A stretch of 64,000 nt of DNA from Ruegeria sp. R13_0 (GTDB lineage Bacteria > Pseudomonadota > Alphaproteobacteria > Rhodobacterales > Rhodobacteraceae): positions 1-64,000 of the forward strand of contig NZ_JAGHRB010000001.1 in NCBI RefSeq assembly GCF_017743995.1. Direction: 5' to 3'. Below the pieces are notes generated by a model. The model was not told the DNA's origin and made no database searches. It saw only the letters and a program-made list of their open reading frames with translations. The translations under genes were made by a program, and so were the position numbers. Below, piece by piece: positions 32,768 to 43,714 of the stretch (positions within the stretch are counted from its first letter, which is position 1; each line of letters opens with the position of its first letter).

Positions 32768-32820
32768 ATCCGGGGGGAACGTGAAATTCAAGTGGGGCGC
32801 AAGCGAAAGGGACAGTCGTC

Positions 32821-33324
32821 TTGGCGCGCAGGTTTAGAGGTGAAAGCCACCATAAGGTGGACACGAAGGGCAGGGTCTCGATCCCGGCCTCGTTTCGCCG
32901 TGTGCTTGAATCGTCTGATCCCAATTGGCAGCCCGGTGACAATCCTGAGCTTGTGATTGTCTATGGCGACCACCGCCGCAAATACCTGGAATGCTATACT
33001 ATGCAGGCGATTGATGAGGTCGACGACAAAATCGACGCTCTGCCGCGAGGCTCGATGGAGCGTAAGATGCTTCAGCGTATGTTCCATGGTCAGTCCTTTC
33101 CGACTAATGTGGATGAAACCGGACGTCTGGTTTTGCCGGCCAAGCTGCGCAACAAGATCGACCTTGAGAATGAGGCCTTCTTCATAGCCGCCGGTGACAC
33201 CTTCCAGATCTGGAAGCCCGAGACCTATGAGGTCGAAGAACTGGCCAAAGCCGAGGAATGGATGGACGATCTGCCGGATGATTTCGACCCGATGGTCTAT
33301 CTCGATGGCGTTGGGGACGCGTAA
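32821..33324 (+). CDS. mraZ: Transcriptional regulator MraZ
   Basis: A 167-residue protein with two AbrB-like SpoVT repeats: [16 protein letters not shown] near the N-terminus and [18 protein letters not shown] in the middle. MraZ oligomers bind repeated TGGGN boxes and control the dcw cluster, including their own gene. The start is TTG, with GGGACAG upstream; no ATG is better placed. It is the first gene of the cluster and is 4 bp from rsmH. Length and motifs are normal. Confidence 0.93.
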   Translation: MARRFRGESHHKVDTKGRVSIPASFRRVLESSDPNWQPGDNPELVIVYGDHRRKYLECYTMQAIDEVDDKIDALPRGSMERKMLQRMFHGQSFPTNVDETGRLVLPAKLRNKIDLENEAFFIAAGDTFQIWKPETYEVEELAKAEEWMDDLPDDFDPMVYLDGVGDA

Positions 33325-33328
33325 CGGC

Positions 33329-34321
33329 ATGTCCGGCGCGGTCTCTTCATCTTCGAACCCACATATTCCTGTCTTGCTGCGCCCTTTACTGGCGGCGGTA
33401 TCTCCGGTGGCGGGCACTTGGCTAGACGGCACGTTCGGTGCAGGTGGGTATACGAGAGGTCTGCTTGAGGCTGGGGCCGAGAAGGTGATCGGCGTGGATC
33501 GCGATCCGCTGGTGTTTGAGATGGCTGCAGACTGGGCGGGTGACTATGGCGACCGCCTTGTGATGCAGCCCGGTGTATTCTCGCGCATGGATGAATACGC
33601 GCAGGATCTTGAAGGGGTTGTACTGGACCTCGGGGTTTCGTCCATGCAGCTGGATCTGGCCGAGCGCGGCTTTTCCTTCATGAAAGACGGCCCGCTCGAC
33701 ATGCGCATGAGCCAAGAGGGTGAAAGCGCCGCCGATCTGGTCAACGCCGCGACTGAGGCGCAATTGGCCGACATCCTGTTCCACTACGGTGAGGAGCGTG
33801 CAAGTCGGCGTATCGCCAAGGCTGTTGTCAAAGCCCGCGCCGAGGAACCCATCACCACGACCTTGCGTCTGGCCGAGATCATCGAATCCTGCCTGCCGCG
33901 CCCCAAGCCGGGACAATCGCACCCTGCGACGCGCAGTTTTCAGGGCCTGCGGATTGCGGTGAACGCGGAATATGACGAGCTGTTTCAGGGTCTTATGGCT
34001 GCCGAGCGGGCTTTGAAGCCCGGCGGGCAACTGGCCGTTGTGACCTTTCATTCCATCGAAGACCGCATGGTTAAACGGTTCTTCCAGTCTCGGGCTGGTA
34101 AGACTGGGCGGGCCAACCGCTATGCGCCCGAGATGGAACAGGAACTGCCGCAATTCACGCTCAAGACCCGCAAGGCCGTCGGGCCGGATGAGAAGGAATT
34201 GCAGGAAAACCCGCGTTCGCGATCGGCCAAGCTGCGTGTCGCGATCCGTACTGAGGCTCCGGCGGGGGAAATTGAGGCCCGCGCCATTGGGATGCCGCAA
34301 CTTGGGGGAAGGGCAAGATGA
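33329..34321 (+). CDS. rsmH: 16S rRNA (cytosine-1402-N4)-methyltransferase RsmH
   Basis: A 330-residue S-adenosylmethionine-dependent enzyme that methylates C1402 of 16S rRNA in the decoding centre. I start it at the ATG at 33329 just after mraZ, since the longer upstream frame overlaps mraZ. Motifs: [10 protein letters not shown] at the N-terminus, SAM-binding [42 protein letters not shown], and [15 protein letters not shown] near the C-terminus. It overlaps ftsL by 4 bp. Confidence 0.95.
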   Translation: MSGAVSSSSNPHIPVLLRPLLAAVSPVAGTWLDGTFGAGGYTRGLLEAGAEKVIGVDRDPLVFEMAADWAGDYGDRLVMQPGVFSRMDEYAQDLEGVVLDLGVSSMQLDLAERGFSFMKDGPLDMRMSQEGESAADLVNAATEAQLADILFHYGEERASRRIAKAVVKARAEEPITTTLRLAEIIESCLPRPKPGQSHPATRSFQGLRIAVNAEYDELFQGLMAAERALKPGGQLAVVTFHSIEDRMVKRFFQSRAGKTGRANRYAPEMEQELPQFTLKTRKAVGPDEKELQENPRSRSAKLRVAIRTEAPAGEIEARAIGMPQLGGRAR

Positions 34322-34686
34322 AGAGTATTCTGTATGTGTTGACCGCTCTGTCCGTGTTCGGATTGGCCTTGTGGGCCTATCAGGAGAACTACCGGACCCA
34401 GCAAGTTGTAAAGGAAACGCAGGCGCTGCAGGGTGAGATCGGCGTAGCGCAGGTCAAGCTGGCGGTTCTGAACGCCGAATGGGCCTATTTGAACCGCCCC
34501 GATCGTTTGCGTGAACTGGCCGATTTGAATTTCGAACGCATGGGCCTGTTGCCCTTGCGCGCCGAGCAATTCGGACGTGCGGATCAAATCGCCTATGCCG
34601 AGGACCCCGACCTGCCGGTTGTTGAGCCGATCGAGCTGCAGGCGATCACCGATATTCAGGCCTTGGGTGAGGTGCAGATTCCATGA
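34318..34686 (+). CDS. ftsL: Cell division protein FtsL
   Basis: A 122-residue bitopic membrane protein of the divisome (FtsQLB-type complex). The N-terminal helix is [18 protein letters not shown], followed by a coiled-coil segment ([20 protein letters not shown]) and the alphaproteobacterial tail ([19 protein letters not shown]). Sequence similarity of FtsL is always low; the call rests on topology, the PDRL motif and its place between rsmH and ftsI, overlapping both by 4 bp. Confidence 0.85.
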   Translation: MKSILYVLTALSVFGLALWAYQENYRTQQVVKETQALQGEIGVAQVKLAVLNAEWAYLNRPDRLRELADLNFERMGLLPLRAEQFGRADQIAYAEDPDLPVVEPIELQAITDIQALGEVQIP

Positions 34687-36470
34687 CCCGCACTCCCCTC
34701 CGCCCTCTGGCCCGTGTTCTGGATGCCCGCGCCAAGGGTGAAAACCCAAAGGTCATCGAGCGCGAGAATATCCGCCAACGTCATGAAAAGATGAAAGACC
34801 GCGCTCGCGCCCGCGCCGAGGGGCGTCTTTTGGTTTTGGGCCTGTTCTTCTTTTGCGCCTTTTCAGTTGTGGGTGTCCGCATGGGCATGCTGGCGACGTC
34901 CGAGGCGCAAGAGCCGCTGGCCAGCGCGCCCGGTGCCTCAATCGCCATGCAACGCGCCAACATTGTTGATCGCGAAGGGCGCATTCTGGCGACCAATCTG
35001 GATACCTACTCAGTCTACGCCCAACCGCCTTTGATGATTGATCCGATTGCGGCAGCCGATCAGCTGGTCGCGATTTTCCCGGATCTCGACAAAGAGCGTC
35101 TGGTCAAGGACTTCACCGGTAAACGCAAGTTCCTGTGGATCAAGAAACGCATCTCGCCCGAGCAGAAACAGGCGGTGCATGACATCGGCGATCCAGGTAT
35201 CCTGTTCGGCCCGCGCGAAATGCGCCTCTACCCGAATGGCAAGCTGGCAGCGCATATTCTTGGCGGCTCGGGTTTTGGCCGCGAAGGTGTGAGCGCGGCC
35301 GAAGTGATCGGTGTTGCCGGGGTCGAGAAGAAGTTCGACGACTATTTGCGAGACCCGGCCAACGGCAACAAACCGCTGCAACTGTCGCTCGACCTGACCA
35401 TTCAGGCCGCAGTCGAGCAGGTGCTGTATGGCGGGATGAAGATCATGAACGCCAAGGGGGCCTCGGCTGTTCTGATGAACGCGCATACGGGCGAGGTGAT
35501 CTCGGCCGCGTCTCTGCCTTCGTTTGACCCCAATGACCGTCCGCGCCCGCCGACCTCGGGCTTTGATCCGTCGGATAGCCCTCTGTTCAATCGTTACGTG
35601 CAGGGTGTTTATGAACTAGGATCGGTCTTCAAAATCTTCACTGCCGCGCAGGCGGTGCAACTTGGATTGGTGAATTCCGAGACTATCATCGACACCTCCG
35701 GTCCGATGAAGATCGGCCGTTTCCCAATTGGTGAGTTCAACGGCAAGAACTATGGCAAGATCAGCGTGGCGGATGTGATCGTTCACAGTTCGAACCGCGG
35801 GACTGGGCGGCTGGCTTTGCAAATCGGTTCAAAACGCCAGCAGAGCTTTCTGGAAGCGCTGGGCATGTTCGAACCCACCCCGTTCGAGATTGTCGAAGCC
35901 GCAGGCGGTGCGCCCCTCAAGCCCAAGAAATGGGGTGAGTTGAGCACGGTCACCATCTCTTACGGTCACGGCCTGTCGACCAGCCCGATGCATCTGGCGG
36001 CGGGGTATGCCGCGATTGCCAATGGCGGGCACTATGTCAGCCCGACGATCCTACGCCGCAATGGCCCTCAATACGGCCCACGTGTGATGTCCGAAAACAC
36101 CGCGCGTCAGGCGCAGAAGATGCTGCGCAAAGTGGTGACCGACGGCACGGCCAGTTTTGCTGAGGTCAAAGGCTATGACGTTGCGGGCAAGACCGGCACC
36201 GCCGATAAGCCCAAACCGCGTGGCGGGTATTATGATGACAAGGTGATCGCCACTTTTGCCACCATTTTCCCGGCTTACGACCCGAAATATGTGCTGGTCG
36301 TTACTTTGGACGAGCCATCCATTCTGGCCTATGGCGAAAAGCGTCGGACTGCAGGTTGGACCGCGGTGCCTGTGGCGGCTGAGTTGATCGGCCGTGTCGC
36401 GCCCTTGTTAGGCCTGCGTCCCCGGCTTGAGCCTGAGGCGAGCGCTGCTATAACCCTGACCTCGAATTAG
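34683..36470 (+). CDS. ftsI: Septal peptidoglycan transpeptidase FtsI (PBP3)
   Basis: A 595-residue class B penicillin-binding protein that crosslinks septal peptidoglycan. One transmembrane helix (LLVLGLFFFCAFSVVGV) follows a basic cytoplasmic tail of about 50 residues. The pedestal domain includes IVDREGRILATNL. Transpeptidase motifs: SxxK as SVFKIFTAA with the acyl-acceptor Ser, SxN as HSSNRGTG, and KTG as AGKTGTADK. It works with FtsW, encoded further on in the cluster. It overlaps ftsL by 4 bp. Confidence 0.95.
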   Translation: MTRTPLRPLARVLDARAKGENPKVIERENIRQRHEKMKDRARARAEGRLLVLGLFFFCAFSVVGVRMGMLATSEAQEPLASAPGASIAMQRANIVDREGRILATNLDTYSVYAQPPLMIDPIAAADQLVAIFPDLDKERLVKDFTGKRKFLWIKKRISPEQKQAVHDIGDPGILFGPREMRLYPNGKLAAHILGGSGFGREGVSAAEVIGVAGVEKKFDDYLRDPANGNKPLQLSLDLTIQAAVEQVLYGGMKIMNAKGASAVLMNAHTGEVISAASLPSFDPNDRPRPPTSGFDPSDSPLFNRYVQGVYELGSVFKIFTAAQAVQLGLVNSETIIDTSGPMKIGRFPIGEFNGKNYGKISVADVIVHSSNRGTGRLALQIGSKRQQSFLEALGMFEPTPFEIVEAAGGAPLKPKKWGELSTVTISYGHGLSTSPMHLAAGYAAIANGGHYVSPTILRRNGPQYGPRVMSENTARQAQKMLRKVVTDGTASFAEVKGYDVAGKTGTADKPKPRGGYYDDKVIATFATIFPAYDPKYVLVVTLDEPSILAYGEKRRTAGWTAVPVAAELIGRVAPLLGLRPRLEPEASAAITLTSN

Positions 36471-36492
36471 GGTGCCAGAGAACAGGTGGGTC

Positions 36493-37974
36493 ATGGGCGC
36501 AAGAACAAAGAAACTCAGCCAACTGGCCCTGACAGCACGCGGAGGCGCGAATCCAGACATCACCGGATTGGCCGTCGATAGCCGTGAGGTCAAAGACGGT
36601 TTCCTTTTCGCAGCGCTTCCCGGTACGCGCGTCCACGGGGGTGAGTTTATCCAATTCGCTCTGCGCATGGGCGCTGCTGCTATTCTGACCGACGCTGAAG
36701 GCGCGCAGATCGCCGAGGCCGAACTGGCCGCATCCGACGCTGCCTTGGTGGTGGTTGAAGACCCGCGCCAAGCATTGGCTGGGTCCGCTGCACTTTGGTT
36801 CGGGACGCAACCGCAGACGATTGTTGCGGTCACTGGGACCAATGGCAAAACCTCGGTCGCTACATTCGTCCGCCAGATCTGGGCTGAGCTTGGCCACGCC
36901 GCCGTCAACCTTGGCACCACCGGGGTCGAAGGCGCATGGACCGCGCCGCTGGCCCATACCACGCCCGAACCGATCACCCTGCATCGCTGCCTGTCTGAGG
37001 CCGCCGAGAATGGCGTGACCCACGCGGCGATGGAGGCGTCCTCGCATGGGTTGGAACAGCGGCGACTGGACGGGGTGCATCTGGCCGCAGCGGGCTTTTC
37101 GAACTTCACGCAGGATCATCTGGACTATCACGAGACGTTCGAGGCCTATTTCGCGGCCAAAATGGGCTTGTTCGACCGGGTTCTGCCGCAGGACGGCACC
37201 GCAGTCATCAATCTCAGCGACCCGAAGGGTGCGCAGGTGCGCAAGATCACTGAGGCGCGGGGACAGTCTGTTCTGACCGTCGGACTGGGCGAGGCCGACC
37301 TGTGCTTGATGAACCAGCGGTTTGACTCGACCGGGCAGGATTTGCGGTTCTCGTGGCAGGGCAAGACCTTCCAGACGCGCCTGAACTTGATCGGAGGGTT
37401 CCAGGCCGAAAACATCCTGCTGGCCTGTGGACTGGTTATCGCAGCAGGTGACGACCCTGAGCGGGTGTTCGAGACCCTGCCGCATCTGACAACGGTCCGG
37501 GGTCGCATGCAGCTCGCCGCAACCCGCGACAACGGCGCGGCGGTGTTTGTGGACTATGCCCATACGCCTGATGCCGTCGCCACGGCTTTGAAAGCGCTGC
37601 GCCCGCATGTGATGGGCCGTCTGATCGCTATTGTTGGCGCGGGCGGAGATCGCGACGCAACCAAGCGCCCGCTGATGGGAAAGGCCGCCGCCAATCACGC
37701 GGATATCGTCTTTGTCACTGACGACAACCCGCGCAGCGAAGACCCGGCCTCTATCCGCGCCGCTGTGATGGAGGGCGCGGCAGAGGCGACCGAAGTAGGT
37801 GACCGGGCTGAGGCTATTTTGCGGGGTATTGACGCTTTGCAACCCGGCGATGCGCTGCTGATTGCAGGCAAAGGCCATGAAACCGGCCAGATCGTAGGTG
37901 ATCAGGTGCTACCCTTCGATGATGTGGAACAGGCGAGCATTTCCGTGGCCGCTCTGGACGGGAGGGTCGCATGA
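36493..37974 (+). CDS. murE: UDP-MurNAc-L-Ala-D-Glu:meso-DAP ligase MurE
   Basis: Cytoplasmic Mur ligase that adds the third stem-peptide residue. I use the ATG at 36493 with AGGTGG upstream; an in-frame GTG at 36472 would add 7 residues. Motifs: GLAVDSREVKDGFLFAAL, ATP-binding VTGTNGKTSVATF, MEASSHGLEQRR, and DDNPRSEDP, whose DNPR sequence marks meso-diaminopimelate as the substrate. It overlaps murF by 4 bp. Length (493 residues) is normal. Confidence 0.95.
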   Translation: MGARTKKLSQLALTARGGANPDITGLAVDSREVKDGFLFAALPGTRVHGGEFIQFALRMGAAAILTDAEGAQIAEAELAASDAALVVVEDPRQALAGSAALWFGTQPQTIVAVTGTNGKTSVATFVRQIWAELGHAAVNLGTTGVEGAWTAPLAHTTPEPITLHRCLSEAAENGVTHAAMEASSHGLEQRRLDGVHLAAAGFSNFTQDHLDYHETFEAYFAAKMGLFDRVLPQDGTAVINLSDPKGAQVRKITEARGQSVLTVGLGEADLCLMNQRFDSTGQDLRFSWQGKTFQTRLNLIGGFQAENILLACGLVIAAGDDPERVFETLPHLTTVRGRMQLAATRDNGAAVFVDYAHTPDAVATALKALRPHVMGRLIAIVGAGGDRDATKRPLMGKAAANHADIVFVTDDNPRSEDPASIRAAVMEGAAEATEVGDRAEAILRGIDALQPGDALLIAGKGHETGQIVGDQVLPFDDVEQASISVAALDGRVA

Positions 37975-39365
37975 CGCTCTGGACTGCGGCGGAGGCCGCC
38001 TCTGCAACCGGCGGGCGCGCCACCAGTGATTGGACTGTGGATGGCGTGTCGATTGATACGCGGACTTTGCAACCGGGAGACCTGTTTGTCGCGTTGAAGG
38101 CCGCGCGTGACGGCCATGATTTTGTAGCTCAGGCGCTGGAGAAGGGCGCTGGCGCCGCCTTGGTGTCGTATATCCCTGAAGGGGTGTCCGAAAATGCGCC
38201 TCTGTTGATTGTCGACGATGTGCAATCCGGACTGGAAGCACTCGGACAGGCCGCCCGGGCCCGGACCGAGGCGCGTGTGGTGGGAGTGACAGGGAGTGTT
38301 GGCAAGACCTCAACCAAGGAAATGCTGGCCACCATTCTGGAAACGCAGGGAAAAACCCATGCAAGTGTCGCCAGCTATAACAACCATTGGGGTGTGCCAC
38401 TGACGCTCGCGAGGATGCCGCAAGACACTGAATTTGCGGTTATTGAGATCGGGATGAACCATCCGGGCGAGATTGCGCCTCTGGCCCGTCAGGCGCGCCC
38501 GCATGTGGGTTTGGTGACGACCGTGGCGGCTGTGCACCTCGAAGCTTTCGAGTCTGTCGCTGGCATCGCGCATGAGAAAGCGGCGATCTTTGAAGGGTTG
38601 GAGCCCGGTGGTGCAGCCATCGTGAACGCTGATGTCGAACATGCGGGTATATTGCGTCAGACAGCACAAGGCCTCGGCGCCGGAATCGTTGAGTTCGGTC
38701 GGCAGGCTGCAGATTACAAGCTGACCAACGTGACAGCTGGACCAGACTCCGTTCATGCACGGGCTGAAGTTGGTGACACCCTGTTTAACTTCGACGTCCA
38801 ATCGGCAGGTACTCATTTTGCGATGAATGCGCTGGGCGCGTTGGCAGCCTGTGTTGAGATGGGTGTCGATCTGGATCAGGCAATAGACAGTTTGCGCAGC
38901 TGGTCCCCGGTCAAAGGGCGCGGGGTTCGGGAAACTCTGCCGCTGGCGAGTGGCGGTCAGATCGAACTGCTGGATGACAGCTACAACGCCAACCCGACCT
39001 CGATGGAGGCTGCGCTGGACGTCTTGGCCGCCTCGAACGGAAGGCGCCGCATCGCCTTTTTGGGCGACATGAAGGAGTTGGGCCCGCAAGAGGCCGCAAT
39101 GCATGCTGGCATGGCCGAGGTAAGCGCGATGGCGCAGGTCGATCAGGTTCACTGTATTGGTCCGTTGATGAAAGCGCTGCACGAGGCTTTGCCGGATACA
39201 AAGAAAGGCCTGTGGTTTGAAACCAGCGCCGAGATGGCCGAACACCTGCCGGATTTGATCGAAAGCGGCGATACCGTGCTGGCGAAAGGCTCGCTCAGCA
39301 TGGCGTTGGCCCGGATTGTTGACGGTCTGCGGAAAATGGGGCAAGGGGGCGCGCTTGACGGGTAA
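37971..39365 (+). CDS. murF: UDP-MurNAc-tripeptide:D-Ala-D-Ala ligase MurF
   Basis: A 464-residue Mur ligase adding D-Ala-D-Ala made by Ddl from the same cluster. Motifs: [22 protein letters not shown]-binding [35 protein letters not shown], and [20 protein letters not shown]. It overlaps murE by 4 bp and is followed by mraY after 35 bp. Confidence 0.95.
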   Translation: MTLWTAAEAASATGGRATSDWTVDGVSIDTRTLQPGDLFVALKAARDGHDFVAQALEKGAGAALVSYIPEGVSENAPLLIVDDVQSGLEALGQAARARTEARVVGVTGSVGKTSTKEMLATILETQGKTHASVASYNNHWGVPLTLARMPQDTEFAVIEIGMNHPGEIAPLARQARPHVGLVTTVAAVHLEAFESVAGIAHEKAAIFEGLEPGGAAIVNADVEHAGILRQTAQGLGAGIVEFGRQAADYKLTNVTAGPDSVHARAEVGDTLFNFDVQSAGTHFAMNALGALAACVEMGVDLDQAIDSLRSWSPVKGRGVRETLPLASGGQIELLDDSYNANPTSMEAALDVLAASNGRRRIAFLGDMKELGPQEAAMHAGMAEVSAMAQVDQVHCIGPLMKALHEALPDTKKGLWFETSAEMAEHLPDLIESGDTVLAKGSLSMALARIVDGLRKMGQGGALDG

Positions 39366-39400
39366 CGCGCCCGTGCGCCTCGTGTGAGAAAGGTACTGTA

Positions 39401-40483
39401 ATGCTGTATTGGTTGACCGCCCTGTCGGACGGAGGGGATTTCTGGAACCTCTTCCGCTATATCACGTTCCGCGCGGGTGGGGCCTTTTTGACGGCGCTGA
39501 TCTTTGGGTTTCTGTTTGGCAAACCACTGATCAACGTATTGCGCCGTAAGCAGGGCAAAGGCCAACCTATCCGTGATGACGGGCCCGAGGGGCATTTCTC
39601 CAAAGCCGGAACGCCAACAATGGGTGGCTTGCTGATCGTAGGCGCGCTGGTCACGTCAACGCTGCTTTGGGCGCGCTGGGACAATCCCTACGTCTGGATG
39701 GTGCTGTTCGTGACGCTGGCTTACGCGGCGATCGGGTTTGCGGATGACTATGCCAAGGTCTCCAAGCAGAACACCAAGGGTGTGTCTGGCAAAATGCGCC
39801 TGGCACTGGGGATAATCATTGCCGTTTTGGCCGCCTTCTGGGCGTCTTTGCATCATCCGGAGGCTTTGCAGAACCAGCTGGCGGTGCCGATCTTCAAGGA
39901 TACTCTGGTTAATCTAGGGATCCTCTATATCCCGTTTGCCGTTATCGTGATTGTGGGTTCTGCCAATGCTGTAAACCTGACCGATGGCCTTGACGGTTTG
40001 GCAATCATGCCCGCGATGATTGCGGCCACGACGCTGGGGATTATCGCTTACGCGGTGGGTCGCGTCGACTTTACTGAGTATCTGGATGTGCACTACGTAC
40101 CCGGAACGGGCGAGATTCTGATCTTCACCTCGGCCCTGTTCGGCGGTGGCCTTGGGTTCTTGTGGTATAACGCCCCGCCTGCGGCTGTGTTCATGGGCGA
40201 TACCGGGTCGCTCGCCTTGGGTGGCGCGCTGGGTGCGATTGCCGTGGCGACCAAGCACGAGTTGGTGCTGGCCGTGGTCGGCGGCCTTTTTGTGGTCGAG
40301 GCGCTGAGTGTGATCATACAGGTTCTCTACTTCAAGCGCACTGGCAAGCGCGTGTTCCTGATGGCTCCGATTCACCATCACTATGAGAAAAAAGGCTGGG
40401 CGGAACCCACCATCGTGATCCGGTTCTGGATCATTTCGCTGATCCTCGCGATGATCGGTCTGGCGACGCTGAAGGTCCGGTAG
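39401..40483 (+). CDS. mraY: Phospho-MurNAc-pentapeptide transferase MraY
   Basis: A 360-residue multi-spanning enzyme that forms lipid I on undecaprenyl phosphate at the inner membrane. Motifs: GKPTMGG-type segment seen here as [13 protein letters not shown], the aspartate pair in [39 protein letters not shown], and the cytoplasmic [12 protein letters not shown] loop. About ten hydrophobic helices. Length is as usual for the family. Confidence 0.95.
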   Translation: MLYWLTALSDGGDFWNLFRYITFRAGGAFLTALIFGFLFGKPLINVLRRKQGKGQPIRDDGPEGHFSKAGTPTMGGLLIVGALVTSTLLWARWDNPYVWMVLFVTLAYAAIGFADDYAKVSKQNTKGVSGKMRLALGIIIAVLAAFWASLHHPEALQNQLAVPIFKDTLVNLGILYIPFAVIVIVGSANAVNLTDGLDGLAIMPAMIAATTLGIIAYAVGRVDFTEYLDVHYVPGTGEILIFTSALFGGGLGFLWYNAPPAAVFMGDTGSLALGGALGAIAVATKHELVLAVVGGLFVVEALSVIIQVLYFKRTGKRVFLMAPIHHHYEKKGWAEPTIVIRFWIISLILAMIGLATLKVR

Positions 40484-40499
40484 CCCTCCCGCCAGGTTC

Positions 40500-40518
40500 A
40501 GAGGGCCTGCGGCCCTCT
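40500..40518 (+). terminator. Hairpin between mraY and murD
   Basis: AGAGGGCC/GGCCCTCT with a TGC loop, followed by TGCC rather than a T-run. The mraY-murD gap is 148 bp, the first large gap in the cluster, so partial termination or RNA processing is possible. Confidence 0.35.
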
Positions 40519-40631
40519 TGCCACCTGTTGGGCATGGCTCGCGCTGGCGCGCGAGCCTGAAAGCGCCCTTGCCATCGGGTTTTTCTTCGGTGCAGTGTGG
40601 CGCGCATTCAAGTTGAAAAGAAGAGGGCGGC

Positions 40632-42032
40632 ATGATCGCGGTCAAAGGTTTCTCAGGGCAGAAGGTCGCCGTTTTGGGCCTTGGTCGGTCGGGTTTGGCG
40701 ACCGCGCGTGCGTTGCGTGCCGGTGGGGCGGAGGCGATCTGTTGGGACGACAATCCGGCAGCGCGCGAAACCGCTGAAGGGGAGGGGTTTCAATGCCTCG
40801 ATCTGCGGCGCCACGGGGCGTTTGATGAGATCGCCACGCTGATCGTCTCGCCCGGTATTCCGCATCTTTACCCTCAACCGAACCCGGTGGTCGCCGCTGC
40901 ATTGGAGGCTGGCGTGCCGGTGGACAACGATATCGGCCTGTTCTTTCGATCCTTTGCGGGGCCGGAGTGGAACAACTACGACACGCCGCCGCGCGTGATC
41001 GCGGTGACCGGGTCGAACGGCAAATCGACCACGGCAGCCCTGATCCATCACATCCTGTCCGAGGCGGGGCGTGAGGCGCAGTTGGCGGGCAATATCGGGC
41101 GTGGCGTGTTGGATATAGACCCCGGCGGCGATGGATCGGTCGTGGTGCTGGAGCTGTCGAGCTATCAGACCGAGTTGGCCCGCGCATTGACGCCTGACGT
41201 AGCGGTGTTCACCAACCTATCGCCGGACCATCTGGATCGACACGGTGGAATGGGTGGGTATTTCGCCGCCAAGAGACGCCTCTTTGCCGAGGGCGGGCCA
41301 GACCGTGCTGTGATTGGCATTGATGAAGCCGAAGGCGCATTCCTGGCGGGGCAATTGGCCGAGGGTCCGGCGGATGATCGGGTGATCCGCATCTCGGTTG
41401 AGCGCAAACTGACCGGTCCGGGATGGCAGGTTTTTGCCCGCAAAGGCTTTCTTTCGGAGTATCGCAAAGGACGGCAGACCGGCTCGATTGATCTGCGCGG
41501 CATAAAGGGGTTGCCAGGGGCGCATAACCACCAAAACGCCTGTGCTGCCTATGCCGCTTGCCGGTCTCTGGGTCTTGCGCCGCGCGTGATCGAGGATGCC
41601 TTGCACAGCTATCCGGGCCTGCCGCATCGCAGTCAGATCATCGCCGAAGCGGGTGGGGTGACGTTCGTGAACGACTCCAAGGCGACGAATGTGGACAGTG
41701 CGGTGAAAGCTCTGAGCGCGTTCAAGAAGATCCGCTGGGTTTGCGGTGGGTTGGAGAAAGAAGGCGGCATCGACGCCCTGAACGGTGCCTCGGATCAGGT
41801 GATCAAGGCCTATGTGATTGGGCGCGAGGCGGCGGGTTTCGCCATGCAGCTAAAGGTCGAGGCGCAAGTCTGCACCACAATGGCCGCTGCCGTTGAGCAG
41901 GCCATAGCCGACAGCAAGGCAGGGGAGACCGTCTTGCTGGCCCCTGCAGCCGCCAGTTTCGACCAATATGACAATTTTGAGCAACGCGGGGATGACTTCG
42001 CGGCGCAGGTTCAAAAACACCTTAACGCCTAG
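40632..42032 (+). CDS. murD: UDP-MurNAc-L-Ala:D-Glu ligase MurD
   Basis: A 466-residue Mur ligase adding the second stem residue. Motifs: [20 protein letters not shown]-binding [66 protein letters not shown] and [19 protein letters not shown] near the end. A GAGGGCGGC ribosome-binding region precedes the ATG. It is followed by a three-gene interruption before ftsW. Confidence 0.95.
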   Translation: MIAVKGFSGQKVAVLGLGRSGLATARALRAGGAEAICWDDNPAARETAEGEGFQCLDLRRHGAFDEIATLIVSPGIPHLYPQPNPVVAAALEAGVPVDNDIGLFFRSFAGPEWNNYDTPPRVIAVTGSNGKSTTAALIHHILSEAGREAQLAGNIGRGVLDIDPGGDGSVVVLELSSYQTELARALTPDVAVFTNLSPDHLDRHGGMGGYFAAKRRLFAEGGPDRAVIGIDEAEGAFLAGQLAEGPADDRVIRISVERKLTGPGWQVFARKGFLSEYRKGRQTGSIDLRGIKGLPGAHNHQNACAAYAACRSLGLAPRVIEDALHSYPGLPHRSQIIAEAGGVTFVNDSKATNVDSAVKALSAFKKIRWVCGGLEKEGGIDALNGASDQVIKAYVIGREAAGFAMQLKVEAQVCTTMAAAVEQAIADSKAGETVLLAPAAASFDQYDNFEQRGDDFAAQVQKHLNA

Positions 42033-42137
42033 CCCGTTTGCAATTCCTTGCCGATTGGGCGACAGTTTGCGGGTATCGGCTTGAAGCCGTTTAAGAATTT
42101 GCTTTTCTGCTCGGAAATTCAAAAAGAGGTCATGGAT

Positions 42138-42512
42138 ATGCCTAACCCGAAATCCCTTCTGATCGTCCCGGCGCTGCTGCTGGCTGGGGCCTGCACGAAT
42201 ACAGGCGCAAACTACGTGCCCGTTATTGATGGCCCGGTTGGCCCTAATTATCAGTCAGACCTGCTGCAGTGTCAGCAACTGGCGGCTTCTCAGGCGGCGG
42301 TTGACGGGGCGACGGCTGGCAACGCAGCGATCGGTGCGGCGGGTGCTGCGGCGACCACGGCGATCATTCAGGACAGCAGTGACAATCTGGGTCGCGCTGC
42401 TGCGGCGGGGGCTCTGATCGGGGCCGGGGCTGACGTGATCGCAAAGAACCAGAACAAGGAAGTCATCGTGCGCAACTGCATGCGCGGACGCGGCTATAAC
42501 GTCGTCGGCTAG
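42138..42512 (+). CDS. Glycine-zipper outer-membrane lipoprotein
   Basis: A 124-residue protein started at the ATG at 42138, 8 bp from GAGG (the ATG at 42132 is too close). The signal peptide ends in the lipobox LLAGAC. The mature part has an Ala/Gly-rich helical hairpin (GNAAIGAAGAAATTAI, then AAAAGALIGAGADVI), as in SlyB/OsmB-type glycine-zipper lipoproteins, and a C-terminal NCMRGRGYNVVG. Likely inserted in the outer membrane. Its place inside the dcw cluster may be accidental. Confidence 0.75.
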   Translation: MPNPKSLLIVPALLLAGACTNTGANYVPVIDGPVGPNYQSDLLQCQQLAASQAAVDGATAGNAAIGAAGAAATTAIIQDSSDNLGRAAAAGALIGAGADVIAKNQNKEVIVRNCMRGRGYNVVG

Positions 42513-42535
42513 GGCCGCGCAATCGATCGCGTCGG

Positions 42536-43714
42536 CTAACGCGCGGAAATGGCCTTTCCGGCGGCATGGCCCGAGGACCAAGCCCACTGGAAGTTATAGC
42601 CGCCAAGCCATCCGGTGACATCCACCGCTTCACCAATCGCATAGAGGCCGGGGACATCTCTGGCCTCCATCGTTTTTGACGATAGGTCATCTGTGTCGAT
42701 CCCGCCTAGAGTGACCTCGGCGGTGCGGTAGCCTTCGGTCCCTGAAGGGGTCAGCTGCCATTCTGACAGTGCCGAGATCAGATCGTTCAGCGCCGCGTCC
42801 GACTGATCGGCAAGGTTGCCCTTCATCGGGATATGTTGGGCGAGGTGATCCACCAACCGCGATGGCAAGTGCCGGGCGAGTTCGGTGGTCAGAGCCTTGC
42901 GCCCTCCGGCTTGTCGCTGATCGCGCAGAAGATCGAACAAGGGCAGGTCCGGGATCAGATTGACGCGGATCGCTTCTGCCTCATGCCAATATGACGAGAG
43001 TTGCAGCACTGATGGCCCGCTGAGGCCGCGATGGGTGAACAGAAGTGCTTCGTCAAAACTGTTGCGGTCGTTGGACAGCCGCGCGGGCAGAGAGACGCCA
43101 GACAGTTCCTTGAACCTCCCGTCCGAGAAAGTGAACGGAACCAGCGCAGCACGGGTATCTGTGACGCGCAGATTGAATTGCTGCGCGATGTCATAGGCGA
43201 GACCGGTTGCACCCATTTTGGGGATCGACTTGCCGCCGGTGGCCAGCACTAGGTTGTGGCAGGTCAGGCTGTGCCGCGCACCTTCGCGATCGACCTCCAG
43301 CGCAAACCCGGCTTCGGTCTTGCGCAGCGCTTTGACCTCGGTCCGTAGCCATAAGTCAGCCCCTGCGCGGGTCATCTCATCCAGCAGCATCTGAACGATC
43401 TGCTTCGAGGAATCGTCACAAAACAACTGCCCCAGCGTTTTCTCATGCCATGCGATGCCGTGACGCCCGACCAGATCGATGAAATCCCATTGCGTATAGC
43501 GCGCCAAAGCGGATTTGCAGAAATGCGGGTTTTGCGACAGGAAATTGGCAGGCCCCGCATACATATTGGTGAAGTTGCAACGCCCGCCGCCCGAGATGCG
43601 TATCTTCTCGCCCGGCGCTTTCGCGTGGTCGATCACCAACACGCGCCCGCCGCAATGCGCGGCGCACATCATGCCAGCTGCTCCGGCACCAAGGATGATC
43701 GTATTGTAAGTCAT
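42536..43714 (-). CDS. BaiN/HI0933-type FAD-dependent oxidoreductase
   Basis: A 392-residue flavoprotein from the ATG at 43714. It starts with a dinucleotide-binding motif (TIILGAGAAGMMCAAH), then GEKIRISGGGRCNFTN, which is the family signature, and ends with AEVTLGGIDTDDLSSKTME and GLYAIGEAVDVTGWLGGYNF. The family reduces unsaturated ring substrates in some gut bacteria, but most members have no assigned substrate. It runs opposite to the dcw genes and converges on the lipoprotein gene 23 bp away. Confidence 0.88.
   Translation of the reverse strand: MTYNTIILGAGAAGMMCAAHCGGRVLVIDHAKAPGEKIRISGGGRCNFTNMYAGPANFLSQNPHFCKSALARYTQWDFIDLVGRHGIAWHEKTLGQLFCDDSSKQIVQMLLDEMTRAGADLWLRTEVKALRKTEAGFALEVDREGARHSLTCHNLVLATGGKSIPKMGATGLAYDIAQQFNLRVTDTRAALVPFTFSDGRFKELSGVSLPARLSNDRNSFDEALLFTHRGLSGPSVLQLSSYWHEAEAIRVNLIPDLPLFDLLRDQRQAGGRKALTTELARHLPSRLVDHLAQHIPMKGNLADQSDAALNDLISALSEWQLTPSGTEGYRTAEVTLGGIDTDDLSSKTMEARDVPGLYAIGEAVDVTGWLGGYNFQWAWSSGHAAGKAISAR

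Noticed and set aside
36448..37878. 476-residue minus-strand ORF opposite murE
   Set aside because: Antisense to a clear Mur ligase; composition reflects the codon use of murE and no motif is seen.
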